A stretch of 64,000 nucleotides of DNA from Pelagibius sp. GTDB taxonomy: Bacteria > Pseudomonadota > Alphaproteobacteria > Kiloniellales > Kiloniellaceae. The notes under the pieces were generated by a model that did not search any database, was not told the origin of the DNA, and saw only the letters and a program-made list of their open reading frames with translations. The stretch is from positions 1-64,000 of the forward strand of contig NZ_JANQOI010000020.1 of NCBI RefSeq assembly GCF_028289705.1. The letters are read 5' to 3'. Both the position numbers and the translations under genes were made by a program. Positions 36,326 through 46,566 of the stretch are shown here, one piece after another. How positions within the stretch are numbered: the first letter of the stretch is position 1; every line of letters starts with the position of its first letter.

Positions 36326-36913
36326 ATGAATCTCATCTTCCGTCTCATCAAGGTTCTGATCGCGGCGCGGTTCGGCACCGCGCTTGGCGTGCTGGATGTC
36401 TCGGTCATCCGCCTGCGGGTCTGGCCGAACGACCTGGACTTCAACCTTCACATGAACAACGGGCGTTATCTGACCCTGATGGATCTCGGGCGCATCGATC
36501 TCATGGCGCGCAACGGCTCCCTGCGCGTGTTTCGTCAGCGCCGTTGGATGCCGGTGGTGGCCGCCCAGACCATCACCTTTCGCCGGTCCCTGAAACCCTT
36601 GCAGGTCTTTGAGCTGCACACCCGCGTGGTCTGCTGGGACGAGGAGTTCGTCTACATGGAACAGACCTTCCTCTCCGACGGCCGCATTGCCGCCCTGGCC
36701 CTGGTGCGGGCCGCCTTCGTCGACGACGGCCGCAAGGTTCCTGCGACGGAGGTGCTGGAGGCCGTCGGATTGCGCCGCCGTTCCCCATCCATGCCCTCAG
36801 GCATCAAGGCCTGGTCGGCGGTGGAGGACTGGCACCGCGAATCCAGCACCACGGAGATCCGCCGGCGCGCCGCACTGCCGGCCGAAGAGGCACCGGAGGA
36901 ACCGAAGCCGTAA
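36326..36913 (+). CDS. thioesterase family protein (hotdog fold, THEM6/YbgC-like)
   Basis: 195 residues from ATG 36326. The hotdog hallmark WPNDLDFNLHMNNGRYLTLMDLGR includes the N-terminal Asp and the HMNNGRY segment seen in THEM6-like and 4-hydroxybenzoyl-CoA thioesterases. The rest continues as a single hotdog (QTITFRRSLKPLQVFELHTRVV, FVYMEQTF). Probably hydrolyses acyl-CoA or acyl-ACP thioesters; the substrate is unknown. A disordered proline/glutamate tail follows. No operon partner is close. Confidence 0.88.
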   Translation: MNLIFRLIKVLIAARFGTALGVLDVSVIRLRVWPNDLDFNLHMNNGRYLTLMDLGRIDLMARNGSLRVFRQRRWMPVVAAQTITFRRSLKPLQVFELHTRVVCWDEEFVYMEQTFLSDGRIAALALVRAAFVDDGRKVPATEVLEAVGLRRRSPSMPSGIKAWSAVEDWHRESSTTEIRRRAALPAEEAPEEPKP

Positions 36914-37037
36914 AGCCGGCCGGCGGCGTCGCCTGCGGCCTTCCCAAAGACTTTCGACGGTGATAGAGTCCAAGGCGTCAACCCACTGAAATGGAATGAA
37001 AAACAGGCCGGTTGGCGCGCGGAGAAGGAGCGCGCCG

Positions 37038-38120
37038 ATGCAGCAGCTGACTGTCCATTCTCTTCAGATCCGTCCCGTCGCCGTCCCCCTCGATCCGCCG
37101 ATGATCACGGCAAGCGGGGAGATCACCGAAAGCCCTCTGGTGTTGATCGACCTGCGCACCGAGGAGGGTGTCACCGGCCACGCCTATCTGTTCTGCTACA
37201 CCGCTCTGGTGATGCCGGCGATCGCCAATGTTCTGCGCAGCATCGAAGGTCTGGTGAAGGGCGGGCCTGCGGCACCGCAGGTCCTGGATCGTCTGCTGCG
37301 CGGGCGTTTTCGGCTGCTGGGCGTTCAGGGCCTGGTTGGCATGGCCATGGCCGGTCTCGACATGGCGGCCTGGGATGCTCAGGCCCGGGCTGCGGGCGTG
37401 CCGCTGGTGCGCCTTCTCGGCGGCGTTCCCGGTGCTGTTCGCGCCTACGACAGCCACGGCATGCTGAGCCCGGACCAGGCTGCCGCCGCGGTCGATGCCG
37501 GGCGCGCCAGAGGCTTCACGGCCATCAAGGTGAAGATCGGCCATCCCAGCCTGGCGGACGACCTCGCAGTCATCCGCGCGACCCGCCAGGCGGCCGGCCC
37601 GCAGATGGCGATCATGGTCGACTACAACCAGTCCCTCACCGTGCCCGAAGCGGTCAGGCGTGCGGCGGTCCTCGATGAAGAGGGCGTCACCTGGATCGAG
37701 GAGCCGGTACCCGCCGAGGACCTGATCGGCCATGCAAAGGTCGCCGCGGCGGCGCGGACGCCGGTCCAGACCGGGGAGAACTGGTGGGGCCTGCCGGACA
37801 TGGAGAAGGCCGTTGCCGCGCGGGCCTCGGATCTGGCGATGCTCGATGTCATGAAGATCGGCGGCGTGACCGGCTGGCTGAAGGCGGCTGGCCTGGCGGA
37901 GGCCGCCGGCCTGCCGGTTTCCAGCCACATCTGGCCGGAGGTCAGCGCGCATCTGCTCGCCGTCACGCCGACGGCCCACTTCCTGGAGTACCTGGACACA
38001 GCCGCGCCGATCCTGGAACAGCCCGCGCTGGTGGAGGACGGCTGCCTTGTGATCCGCGACGAGCCCGGCAGCGGCGTGGCCTGGAACGAAGAGGCGGTCA
38101 GCCGCTACGCCGCCGGCTAA
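37038..38120 (+). CDS. mandelate racemase / muconate lactonizing enzyme superfamily protein
   Basis: 360 residues from ATG 37038 after GGAGAAGGAG. An N-terminal capping domain is followed by an enolase-type TIM barrel. Visible active-site residues: the K164-V-K166 pair, metal ligands D195 (with N197), E221 and E247, and the catalytic H297 in SSHIWPEV. The K-x-K plus His arrangement is that of the mandelate racemase subgroup, so it should abstract an alpha proton from a carboxylate (racemisation or dehydration of a hydroxyacid or sugar acid). The exact substrate is not decided. Isolated gene. Confidence 0.92.
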   Translation: MQQLTVHSLQIRPVAVPLDPPMITASGEITESPLVLIDLRTEEGVTGHAYLFCYTALVMPAIANVLRSIEGLVKGGPAAPQVLDRLLRGRFRLLGVQGLVGMAMAGLDMAAWDAQARAAGVPLVRLLGGVPGAVRAYDSHGMLSPDQAAAAVDAGRARGFTAIKVKIGHPSLADDLAVIRATRQAAGPQMAIMVDYNQSLTVPEAVRRAAVLDEEGVTWIEEPVPAEDLIGHAKVAAAARTPVQTGENWWGLPDMEKAVAARASDLAMLDVMKIGGVTGWLKAAGLAEAAGLPVSSHIWPEVSAHLLAVTPTAHFLEYLDTAAPILEQPALVEDGCLVIRDEPGSGVAWNEEAVSRYAAG

Positions 38121-38283
38121 ACGAAACCTCATCCCCCGGACTAACTCGGCCGAAAGGCCGTCGGCCGGCAAGGGACGTCTTTCCGGTCGCGCATGGCCGG
38201 GTCAAGGCAATGGCATGGCAGCCGGGGCGGGCAGGGTGCTAAACTAGGCGTCCCGCTTTCGAATCAGCTCACGAGTCCAGGAT

Positions 38284-38850
38284 TTGTCGAATCCACCGCC
38301 AGCCCGGGGCCGGCGCAAGGCCGACGCCGGTTTGCTGATTGTCCTCGTTGTCGCGGTCGTGTCCGGGGCGCTTTGTTATGCCCTGAAAGGCCCGGAGGTC
38401 TTCTGGGCCGTCCTCGGCGACGACCTCTGGCTGCTGTTGGCCATCGCGCCCAAGGTTCTGGCCGGCGTGCTCCTGGCTGGCCTGCTGACGGTGCTGCTGC
38501 CCCGCGAACAGGTGGCCCGCTGGATGGGCTCGCGCTCCGGCTTCAAGGGCTTGGCGCTCGCCTCCCTGGCCGGTGCCCTGCTGCCCGGCGGTCCGATGAT
38601 GACTTTTCCGCTGGCCGTCGCCCTCGGCACCGCCGGGGCCGATATCGGCACCGCGACGGCCTTCGTAACCGGCTGGGCCCTGCTCAGCGTCAACCGCACG
38701 CTGGTCTGGGAGATGTCGTTCTTCGACAACGACTTCGTGCTGCTGCGTTACGCCATCTGTCTGCTGCTGCCGCTGCTGCTGGGCTGGCTCGCACGCCTGT
38801 TGTTCGGACGGATCAAGGGTCTCGCGGAAGAGCAGGGGGGCGCCGAATGA
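38284..38850 (+). CDS. permease half-protein A (DUF318/YraQ-like)
   Basis: 188 residues from a TTG at 38284, the first start in frame. About five hydrophobic helices are present. The signature GALLPGGPMMTFPLAVALGTAG followed by SVNRTLVWEMSFFD is repeated in the next gene as GALIPGGPMLAF and NLNRTLVWDIPI. The two genes thus look like the duplicated halves of a permease such as YraQ, which exports or handles metals or metabolites. The stop overlaps the next ATG (ATGA), pointing to coupling and probable heterodimer formation. Function inferred from family only. Confidence 0.8.
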   Translation: MSNPPPARGRRKADAGLLIVLVVAVVSGALCYALKGPEVFWAVLGDDLWLLLAIAPKVLAGVLLAGLLTVLLPREQVARWMGSRSGFKGLALASLAGALLPGGPMMTFPLAVALGTAGADIGTATAFVTGWALLSVNRTLVWEMSFFDNDFVLLRYAICLLLPLLLGWLARLLFGRIKGLAEEQGGAE

Positions 38851-39344
38851 GCATTCTCATCGCCTCGGTCCTGCTCTACGGCGCGGTTGCCGTGCTCGGC
38901 GCCATGGCCCTGCGCCGCGGCGAAGGCGCCGTTCCCGAAGCGCTCAGCATCGCCTGGGAGCAGGCCAAGATGATCGCGCCGCGGCTAATCCTGGCGGTGC
39001 TCGGCGCCGGCTTCATTGCCGCCCTTGTGCCGCCGGAGTGGGTCGCCGCCTTCGTCGGCCGCGACACCGGCTTCGCGGGGCTGTTGCTGGCCAGCCTGAT
39101 CGGGGCGCTCATCCCCGGCGGGCCGATGCTGGCTTTTGCCATCGGCGGCGCGGCGCTGGAGGTCGGGGCCGGCCCGCCTCAGATCATGGCCTTCGTCTGC
39201 GCCTGGCTGCTCTTCAACTTGAACCGCACGCTGGTCTGGGACATTCCCATCGTCGGGCGCCGGCCGGCGCTGCAGCGCCTCGCCCTCTCGCTGCCGCTGC
39301 CGGTCCTGATCGGCCTGCTGGTGGCGCAGCTTGGCCTGGCCTGA
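38847..39344 (+). CDS. permease half-protein B, paralogue of A
   Basis: 165 residues. ATG 38847 overlaps the upstream stop by one base of ATGA. It has the same topology as the preceding protein, with SLIGALIPGGPMLAFAIGGAAL and LFNLNRTLVWDIPIVGRR, so it is a paralogous half. Compared with A it lacks the charged C-terminal tail. Together they should build one inner-membrane permease. No substrate-binding or regulatory gene is adjacent. Confidence 0.8.
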   Translation: MSILIASVLLYGAVAVLGAMALRRGEGAVPEALSIAWEQAKMIAPRLILAVLGAGFIAALVPPEWVAAFVGRDTGFAGLLLASLIGALIPGGPMLAFAIGGAALEVGAGPPQIMAFVCAWLLFNLNRTLVWDIPIVGRRPALQRLALSLPLPVLIGLLVAQLGLA

Positions 39345-39490
39345 GTCTAAAGCGGCCTAAGACTTCGTCTGGGAAAGAACCTCAATCCTCACTATTGCCT
39401 ATCCAAAGGACTTACGCGCTTGAGTGGATTTATTGTTCATGATATGTTCCATCTTAGGGAGGGTCATGCCAACCAGGAGATCACCAAGGA

Positions 39491-40231
39491 ATGCCAAGAG
39501 AACTCGCTTTGAAAGGAACCGTTGCCCGCAATTCGGCCGTTGAGCCGGAAGACACCCGGACCACCAAAAGGGCTCTGTCGCGAATCGGTCTGTACGCGGT
39601 GCCGCGGTCAGGTCTCACACCCTGGCCCGATGAACAGATGTTTCAGGCGATCAAGCGGTTTCAGAAATCTGCAGGGCTGAAGGCGGATTCCATCATCAAG
39701 CCCAAAGGCGCCACGGCCCGGCGGTTGGCCCGAGTTCTCGACGAAAACGACAGTGATGTCGCAGGCCCGCGAGATTTCTTGGCGCGCGCGCCCGGTCCGG
39801 CCGAAAGCGGCCTGGGAGACTTCGATGAGGAACACGAATTCGAAGGCGACAGGGCGCAACCCTCTGGCCTACCGAGGCGCAGCGAGAAGCCAATTTCTCC
39901 AGACCTCGATTCTGGCACGCACGAGTTCATCGTAAAGAACGGCATCAGCGTCGATGCCGTAAGCAACACCCTCGGCATCGACGGTATTCGATACACGGTG
40001 GATTGGTATGCCTTGGACAAGGGGGGCAACGTCATTCCCCAACTGCGGAGCCCGGGGTTCCGGCCGGAAGAAGCCGGTGGACACTTGTTCCCGTTCAAAC
40101 CCCGCAGGCGCGACTTTCAGCCGCCATTCAGCAGCCCTCACGGCTACATGGCGGTGGTCACGATTCCTCCTCAGTCCGCCAATAACGCCAACTCCGCCGC
40201 CCCCTTCCTGCGGGTCCACGAGTTGCAATGA
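39491..40231 (+). CDS. peptidoglycan-binding-like domain protein of unknown function
   Basis: 246 residues. The first 80 contain a helical PG_binding_1-like pattern (TTKRALSRIGLYAVP...DEQMFQAIKRFQKSAGLKADSIIKPKGATARRL). A disordered acidic stretch follows, then a beta-rich domain (GTHEFIVKNGISVDAV...IDGIRYTVDWYALDKGGNVI) with a Pro-rich end. No signal peptide is obvious, so it is either cytosolic or exported by another route. The next gene's ATG overlaps this stop. The 146 bases upstream are unusually AT-rich for the window and probably hold the promoter. Confidence 0.7.
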   Translation: MPRELALKGTVARNSAVEPEDTRTTKRALSRIGLYAVPRSGLTPWPDEQMFQAIKRFQKSAGLKADSIIKPKGATARRLARVLDENDSDVAGPRDFLARAPGPAESGLGDFDEEHEFEGDRAQPSGLPRRSEKPISPDLDSGTHEFIVKNGISVDAVSNTLGIDGIRYTVDWYALDKGGNVIPQLRSPGFRPEEAGGHLFPFKPRRRDFQPPFSSPHGYMAVVTIPPQSANNANSAAPFLRVHELQ

Positions 40232-40710
40232 GGCGCTTCCTGCGTCCCGGTGGCCGGACGTCGCTCGCCCTCGCGGGCGCCTTGGTGCTCGTGCTGGGCG
40301 GGCTCGTCCTGCTCGGTTTCGACTTGCTGATCTGGAGGGCCGGCCCGAAATACACCCGCAGCGACTGTTTGGTGCGCGTTGACCTGGATTACATTCAAGA
40401 AGACTGGATTGAAGAGAAGACCGTAGCATTGCTCGTTACGGGGATTGGGGGGCGTCGTTATCGAGAGGCCTTGCCTCGTGGAGCCCTAGCCAACCTTATC
40501 TACTTGGGCCTGGACGATCAGCCTCCCTTCTTTCGCATTGCCTTTGCCAAAGAATGCGAAAACCGATTTGCCATGACCCAGGTGCTGATCGACGAGTTTG
40601 AGCACAACTACCCTGGCCTTGTGCGCTTCACGATCAGCCATGACCGCCTGGAACCATGGCACAAAGGGCACTGTTTCAGCGGGCCCGCCTGGATCGACAC
40701 CGACTGTTAG
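40228..40710 (+). CDS. membrane-anchored protein of unknown function
   Basis: 160 residues. The ATG at 40228 overlaps the previous stop as ATGA, so the pair is coupled. One strong N-terminal helix (LALAGALVLVLGGLVLLGFDLLIW) anchors a 115-residue soluble domain facing the periplasm, with four cysteines (DCLV, ECE, HCF and the terminal C) that could form disulfides. No known family is recognised. It may cooperate with the peptidoglycan-binding-like protein at the envelope; inference only. Confidence 0.65.
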   Translation: MRRFLRPGGRTSLALAGALVLVLGGLVLLGFDLLIWRAGPKYTRSDCLVRVDLDYIQEDWIEEKTVALLVTGIGGRRYREALPRGALANLIYLGLDDQPPFFRIAFAKECENRFAMTQVLIDEFEHNYPGLVRFTISHDRLEPWHKGHCFSGPAWIDTDC

Positions 40711-40726
40711 CGGGTGCGCCGCCGCC

Positions 40727-40972
40727 TCAGTACTGCCGGGCGCGGACGATGATGCTTTCGATGGAGTCTTCGCCGAGGGCGCGGCAGGCCTCCAGCCGGT
40801 GCAGCCCTTCCTGCAGGACGTAGCGCCCGTTGCCCTGGCGCACGGAGATGGGCAGCTTCAGGCCTTCCTCCAGGATGCTCTGAGCCAGCGCGTCCACGGT
40901 TTCCTCTTTCAGCGTCGCCTTGCGCTTCGCCGGAACGTAGATCTCGTCGATTTTCAGGCGGACCGTCTCCAT
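40727..40972 (-). CDS. mini ParB/Srx-like protein (ParB N-terminal domain only)
   Basis: 81 residues. The whole protein is one ParB-type nuclease/NTPase core: LKIDEIYVPAKR...VDALAQSILEEGLKLPISVRQGNGRYVLQEGLHRLEACRALGE, with the GxxR-like LHRLEACRAL box and the conserved GLHR arginine. The DNA-binding and dimerisation domains of chromosomal ParB are absent. Such small ParB-fold proteins act as CTPases or nucleases in other contexts. It lies near but not next to a ParA-like gene; the gap to glycerol kinase is 130 bases and an operon is not evident. Confidence 0.75.
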   Translation of the reverse strand: METVRLKIDEIYVPAKRKATLKEETVDALAQSILEEGLKLPISVRQGNGRYVLQEGLHRLEACRALGEDSIESIIVRARQY

Positions 40973-41102
40973 GCGGCTCCCTTTCCTGCCCTCCGCCGAG
41001 CTCTTCTGTCTCCGGCGGGCACCTCTCGGATCAAATCCTACGCCGCCGCGGTTAAGGAAATCCAGCCCGCCGCAGACCTCTGCTCCGGCCTCCAGTCACG
41101 TT

Positions 41103-42599
41103 TCAACCGGTCGTCCTCACCCGTACGACGGCGTCGAGCCAGCCGGCATAGCGCTCCTCGCGGTCGGCTTCGGCCATTTGGGGCTCGAAGCGGGCATCGC
41201 GCTGCCACTGTCCGGCGACGGCGTCGAGATCGCCGAACAGGCCGCGGCTCAGGCCGGCCAGATAGGCCGCGCCGAGAGCGGTGGTCTCCGGCACCTGCGG
41301 GCGCTCCACCGCGACCCCCAGGATGTCCGCCAGCATCTGCAGCATCCAGTCGTTGGCGACCATGCCGCCGTCGACCCTGAGCGCCTCCAGGCCCGTGGCC
41401 CCGTCAGCGCGCATCGCCTCCAGAAGGTCGCGGGTCTGATAGCAGACCGCTTCCAGGGCCGCCCGCGCCAGCTCCGCCGGTCCGCTGGCGCGGGTCAGGC
41501 CGAAGACCGCACCGCGCGCCTCGGCATCCCAGTAGGGGGCACCGAGGCCGGTGAACGCGGGCACCAGATAGATGCGCTGCTTGTTGTCGGCGGCCTTGGC
41601 GAGCGCTTCGGTCTCCGCGGCGGAACCGATGATCTTCATCGCATCGCGCAGCCACTGCACGGCCGCGCCGGCAACGAAGATGCTGCCCTCTAACGCATAG
41701 GTCGTCTGGCCGCCCAGCCGGTAGGCGATGGTGGAAAGCAGCCGGTTCTGCGAGAGCACCAGATCGGCGCCGGTGTTGAACAGCGCAAAGCAGCCGGTAC
41801 CGTAGGTGGACTTCATCATGCCGGCCTCGAAGCAGGCCTGGCCCACGGTTGCCGCCTGCTGGTCGCCGGCGATCCCGCCGATGGGCAGGGCCGCGCCGAG
41901 GAGTCCGGGCTCCGTCGTGCCGAAGTCGGCATCGCTGTCGCGCACTTCCGGCAACAGGCTCTCGGGAATGCGCAGCAGCTCCAGAAGATCGCTGTCCCAG
42001 ACCTGACGCTTGATGTCGAAGATCAGGGTCCGGGCCGCATTGGTCGCATCGGTGGCGTGCACCCGCCCGCCTGTCAGACGCCAGAGCAGGAAGCAGTCCA
42101 TAGTGCCGAAGGCGAGCTCGCCGCGCTCGGCCCTTGCCCGCGCGCCGGGCACGTTGTCTAGCAGCCACGTGATCTTGGTGCCCGAGAAGTAGGGGTCCAG
42201 CAGCAGGCCCGTGCGCTCCCGCACCAGATCTTCGGCGCCGCCAGCGCGCAGCTCCTGACAGAAGTCGGAGGTCCGGCGGTCCTGCCAGACGATCGCCTTG
42301 TGGATGGCCTCGCCGGTCTCCCGGTCCCAGATGACCGTCGTCTCCCGCTGGTTGGTGATGCCGATGGTCGTCACCGCGTCCATGGACTTGCCCGCCGCCG
42401 CGACGGCGCCCTTGCAGACGGCGAGCGTGTGGCGCCAGATGTCCTCGACGTCGTGTTCGACCCAGCCGGACTGCGGGAAGTGCTGGGGCAGTTCTTCCTG
42501 GGCCTGGGCGAGCGGGCGCCCCGCGGCCGAGAAGAGGATCGCCCTCGTGCTGGTGGTTCCCTGATCGATTGCAAGGATCGTGTCGCCGTCGGCGGCCAT
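41103..42599 (-). CDS. glpK: glycerol kinase
   Basis: 498 residues, usual length, from ATG 42599 with GGAGGGG about eight bases upstream. FGGY carbohydrate kinase: the N-terminal [13 protein letters not shown] phosphate loop, [24 protein letters not shown], the [13 protein letters not shown] loop and [12 protein letters not shown]. It phosphorylates glycerol to glycerol-3-phosphate with ATP. No glycerol facilitator, GlpD or GlpR is adjacent. The 5' side is followed by a MITE-like element at 42715. Confidence 0.95.
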   Translation of the reverse strand: MAADGDTILAIDQGTTSTRAILFSAAGRPLAQAQEELPQHFPQSGWVEHDVEDIWRHTLAVCKGAVAAAGKSMDAVTTIGITNQRETTVIWDRETGEAIHKAIVWQDRRTSDFCQELRAGGAEDLVRERTGLLLDPYFSGTKITWLLDNVPGARARAERGELAFGTMDCFLLWRLTGGRVHATDATNAARTLIFDIKRQVWDSDLLELLRIPESLLPEVRDSDADFGTTEPGLLGAALPIGGIAGDQQAATVGQACFEAGMMKSTYGTGCFALFNTGADLVLSQNRLLSTIAYRLGGQTTYALEGSIFVAGAAVQWLRDAMKIIGSAAETEALAKAADNKQRIYLVPAFTGLGAPYWDAEARGAVFGLTRASGPAELARAALEAVCYQTRDLLEAMRADGATGLEALRVDGGMVANDWMLQMLADILGVAVERPQVPETTALGAAYLAGLSRGLFGDLDAVAGQWQRDARFEPQMAEADREERYAGWLDAVVRVRTTG

Positions 42600-42714
42600 C
42601 GCGTCCCCCCTCCGCATCTTGTTCTTGTTGTGCACTCGCCCCGGGCCCATGGGCCGGGCCAGGGCGCATGGTGTCGGGGCCGGGCGCCGAGATCAACCGG
42701 AACCTCGGTTGTGG

Positions 42715-42987
42715 GCTAGCCCGCATTTCTCACCACCTCCATGGTCTGCGCGGTGCCGCGCTGTCGACAGGACAGGAAAGCCGCGCGGCGCGATGTGGGG
42801 CATCGGGTAAGCGGCTTGACGCAGCCTGTCGCCAGCACGGCACCGCCCACAGGGTCGCGTAGAGGCGTCCGTTCGCGGCGTCGCGGTCCTCAACCGTAGT
42901 CTCCGCTACGCTTTTCGGACCGCTCCTTGCGGGGCGAACGCCTCTACGCGACGCAGACCGTGGAGGTGGTGAGACATGCGGGCTAGC
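42715..42987. mobile_element. MITE-like element with 36-bp terminal inverted repeats
   Basis: A 273-base element whose ends are near-perfect inverted copies: GCTAGCCCGCATTTCTCACC... and its complement ...GGTGAGACATGCGGGCTAGC, with about three mismatches over 36 bases. Internally, GTCGCGTAGAGGCGT and ACGCCTCTACGCGAC form a second inverted repeat. It contains no plausible gene. It occupies most of the 383-base space between glpK and the HNH gene. Its right CTAG end supplies the TAG stop of the HNH gene. No transposase is nearby. Confidence 0.85.
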
Positions 42988-43300
42988 GGCCGGCCCTGCG
43001 TCCCCGCTTGCGCGGGCTGCGCGGCCAGTCCACGTATTCCGGCGGCTGGCGGCGCACCCACGCGACAAAGCGCCGCATCTCCGGGTGATCGCGAAGGGCG
43101 GCCGGATCGGCATAGCGCTCAGCCAGGGCCTTCTCGTCGAAAAGCCGATGGATCATCCGGTGGCAGATCAGATGCAGCGGCACGGCCTCGCGCCCGCCCT
43201 TGGTCCGCGGCACCCAGTGGTGACGGTCCACACTCGGCCCCTCGATCATGTCGCGGCCGCAGATCGGGCAGGGACCGAGGATTCGGGTCTCATTGCTCAT
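42983..43300 (-). CDS. HNH endonuclease family protein
   Basis: 105 residues. A zinc pair C11-x2-C14 (PCPICGRD) begins a treble-clef HNH core with D25-R-H27-H28-W, a following N/G turn (TKGGREA) and H47/H51 in LICHRMIHRLF. Such small HNH proteins are often stand-alone nicking enzymes or genes of phage and restriction systems. The last residues and the TAG stop lie within the end of the MITE-like element, so the C-terminus may have been altered by insertion. The AT-rich promoter just upstream (ATATATAA on the minus strand near 43315) fits transcription from that side. Confidence 0.85.
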   Translation of the reverse strand: MSNETRILGPCPICGRDMIEGPSVDRHHWVPRTKGGREAVPLHLICHRMIHRLFDEKALAERYADPAALRDHPEMRRFVAWVRRQPPEYVDWPRSPRKRGRRAGR

Positions 43301-43381
43301 ACAAGAGGATTCTTATATATTGATCTGCATCAAGGAGGCGGAACCATCGGATTGCTAGCTTCGCGTCCATAGCCGCGGATT

Positions 43382-43533
43382 GGGAGGTGGTCCCCACCAT
43401 AACTCTTGGCCTCCCGAGCGGCGGAACCGGTCTTAGCCCAGTTGGACCGGTTGCGGGCATTCGGAGGCAATCCGAACAAGTGTACCCGCTATCTGCCCGG
43501 TGTCGTTCACTCCCGACACCGGGCAATTTTTTT
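43382..43533 (+). ncRNA. candidate structured small RNA ending in an intrinsic terminator
   Basis: Four stems in series on the plus strand: GGGAGG/CCTCCC (43382-43415) enclosing GGTGG/CCACC; AACCGGTC/GACCGGTT (43425-43452); GCGGG..TTCGGA/TCCGAA..CCCGC (43453-43489); and a 12-bp perfect terminator stem with T7. No plus-strand gene lies upstream (HNH and acyl-CoA dehydrogenase are both minus), so the terminator must end a separate transcript. A CCTCCC segment could pair with Shine-Dalgarno sites. It matches no tRNA, SRP, tmRNA, RNase P or 6S pattern that I can recognise. The 5' end is not fixed; transcription could begin anywhere between 43301 and 43380. Confidence 0.55.
43494..43533 (+). terminator. 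strong rho-independent terminator
   Basis: TGCCCGGTGTCG (43494-43505) and CGACACCGGGCA (43514-43525) form a perfect 12-bp stem with an 8-base loop, followed by A and seven Ts (43527-43533). The T-tract on the plus strand fixes its direction as left to right, opposite to both flanking protein genes. Confidence 0.88.
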
Positions 43534-43556
43534 GCGCCGATCACCCCCGGCGACAC

Positions 43557-45338
<1,782 letters not shown>

Positions 45339-45798
45339 GTCTTGGCATCTCCCGGATGCAAACAGGCAAACGCTTGACCGCCGGGCCCAAGGGGGCAGGG
45401 ACGGCGGGGACGTTCTTATCCCTTCATTCTACAGAAAAACTGGAGCGGCGGCGCCCCCTTGGCAACGGCAGGCAGTGGTCGAACTGCGGGACGCGAACCA
45501 AGCCTAAAGGCATTACAGCATCGGAGACCAAGAGGTCTAGGCCCACAAGGAACTCGGCAACACCTAGGTAAACGCACTCACCCCATACCGAGCGTGCGCT
45601 GCCTACACAGTCATTGTAGGCGCAACCAAGAGTTCAAGGGGGAGGAGGCTTCTCTTGCACATTTGGATAGAGTGAATATCTGCAATAAGCGGACGTTGCG
45701 GCGAAACGGCTTCCGATGCGCGGAGTCTGGCATGCCGCTGCGCAACAGGTGGGCCGCAGTGTGATAGGTCCGGCGGAAGAGGAGGGCGTTCGGACGTT
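45339..45798. other. 460-base intergenic region, no gene seen
   Basis: Between the divergent acyl-CoA dehydrogenase and TPR protein. It includes a perfect hairpin GCCTACA/TGTAGGC at 45601-45621 (seven-base loop) and a CGGACGTT-rich 3' end. A 101-residue open frame (45459-45764) has no family resemblance and an odd composition, so I do not call it. The region should hold promoters for both neighbours. Confidence 0.5.
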
Positions 45799-46557
45799 AT
45801 GAGGAAGTTCTCCGGCCTCCGCATGGGTTCGCTGGTCTTGGCGTTCGCCAGCGTTCTGATACTTGCTCAATCTGCTTTGGCGCAGACTGACATGACGCCG
45901 GAGGCTGCATTCTCCCGGGGCGCCGAACTTGCCTCGGCCGGCGAACACGAAGCCGCTATCCCCTTCTTCGAACGCGCGGCCACCGCTTATCCCCACGATC
46001 AGGCGGTGCTGTGGAATCTCGGCATCGCCAATGCCGCCATCGGCGCGCATGAAGAGGCCCTCGGGTACTGGTCGCTCTATCGCCAGCACTATCACGTGGA
46101 CTGGCGCGGGCGGGCGAAGGTGATACAGGCCCATCAAGCGCTTGGTGATCTGGCCGCGCGCGATCGCGAGCGAGAAGCGCTGTTTTCGGCAAGGGCGGAA
46201 GTGCTGGCGGACCACGATCTGCGAATGGCTGACCGCTATTGCCGCGAGCAGGCGAAAATCGCAGGCAAGACGGTCTTTGCCTTCGAATACTTCGAGCCGA
46301 AGGGCTCTCACCCGGTTTTCTACAGCTTCTCCGTCGTCGACGACGCGGGCTACGAGGTCTTCGTCATCTCCCTGGGGAGCTACCAGGCGACCAATGAGAT
46401 TCAGTGGGAGATGGGCACCTTGCCGCGCAACAAACGCATCTACCATCTTGACCGATACGATCGGAACATGCACTCGACCTACGCCTTCTTCGAAGAGAAG
46501 CCGGGCTATGACGAGCTGAGGAGAATCGTGGCCCAGATCCTGGCGGATGAGGACTAG
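45799..46557 (+). CDS. exported tetratricopeptide-repeat protein
   Basis: 252 residues. A signal peptide (MGSLVLAFASVLILAQSALA) is followed by TPR-like repeats (EAAFSRGAELASAGEHEAAIPFFERAATAYP and AVLWNLGIANAAIGAHEEALGYW) and a C-terminal part with charged turns (YVEVFVISLGSYQATNEIQ-like). It is a small periplasmic scaffold of unknown partner. The following membrane protein gene starts 9 bases after the stop, suggesting an operon. Confidence 0.8.
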   Translation: MRKFSGLRMGSLVLAFASVLILAQSALAQTDMTPEAAFSRGAELASAGEHEAAIPFFERAATAYPHDQAVLWNLGIANAAIGAHEEALGYWSLYRQHYHVDWRGRAKVIQAHQALGDLAARDREREALFSARAEVLADHDLRMADRYCREQAKIAGKTVFAFEYFEPKGSHPVFYSFSVVDDAGYEVFVISLGSYQATNEIQWEMGTLPRNKRIYHLDRYDRNMHSTYAFFEEKPGYDELRRIVAQILADED

Positions 46558-46566
46558 CGAAGGCGC

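Noticed and set aside
45459-45764. 101-residue open frame in the 460-base gap
   Set aside because: No family similarity, no ribosome site, and composition unlike neighbouring genes.
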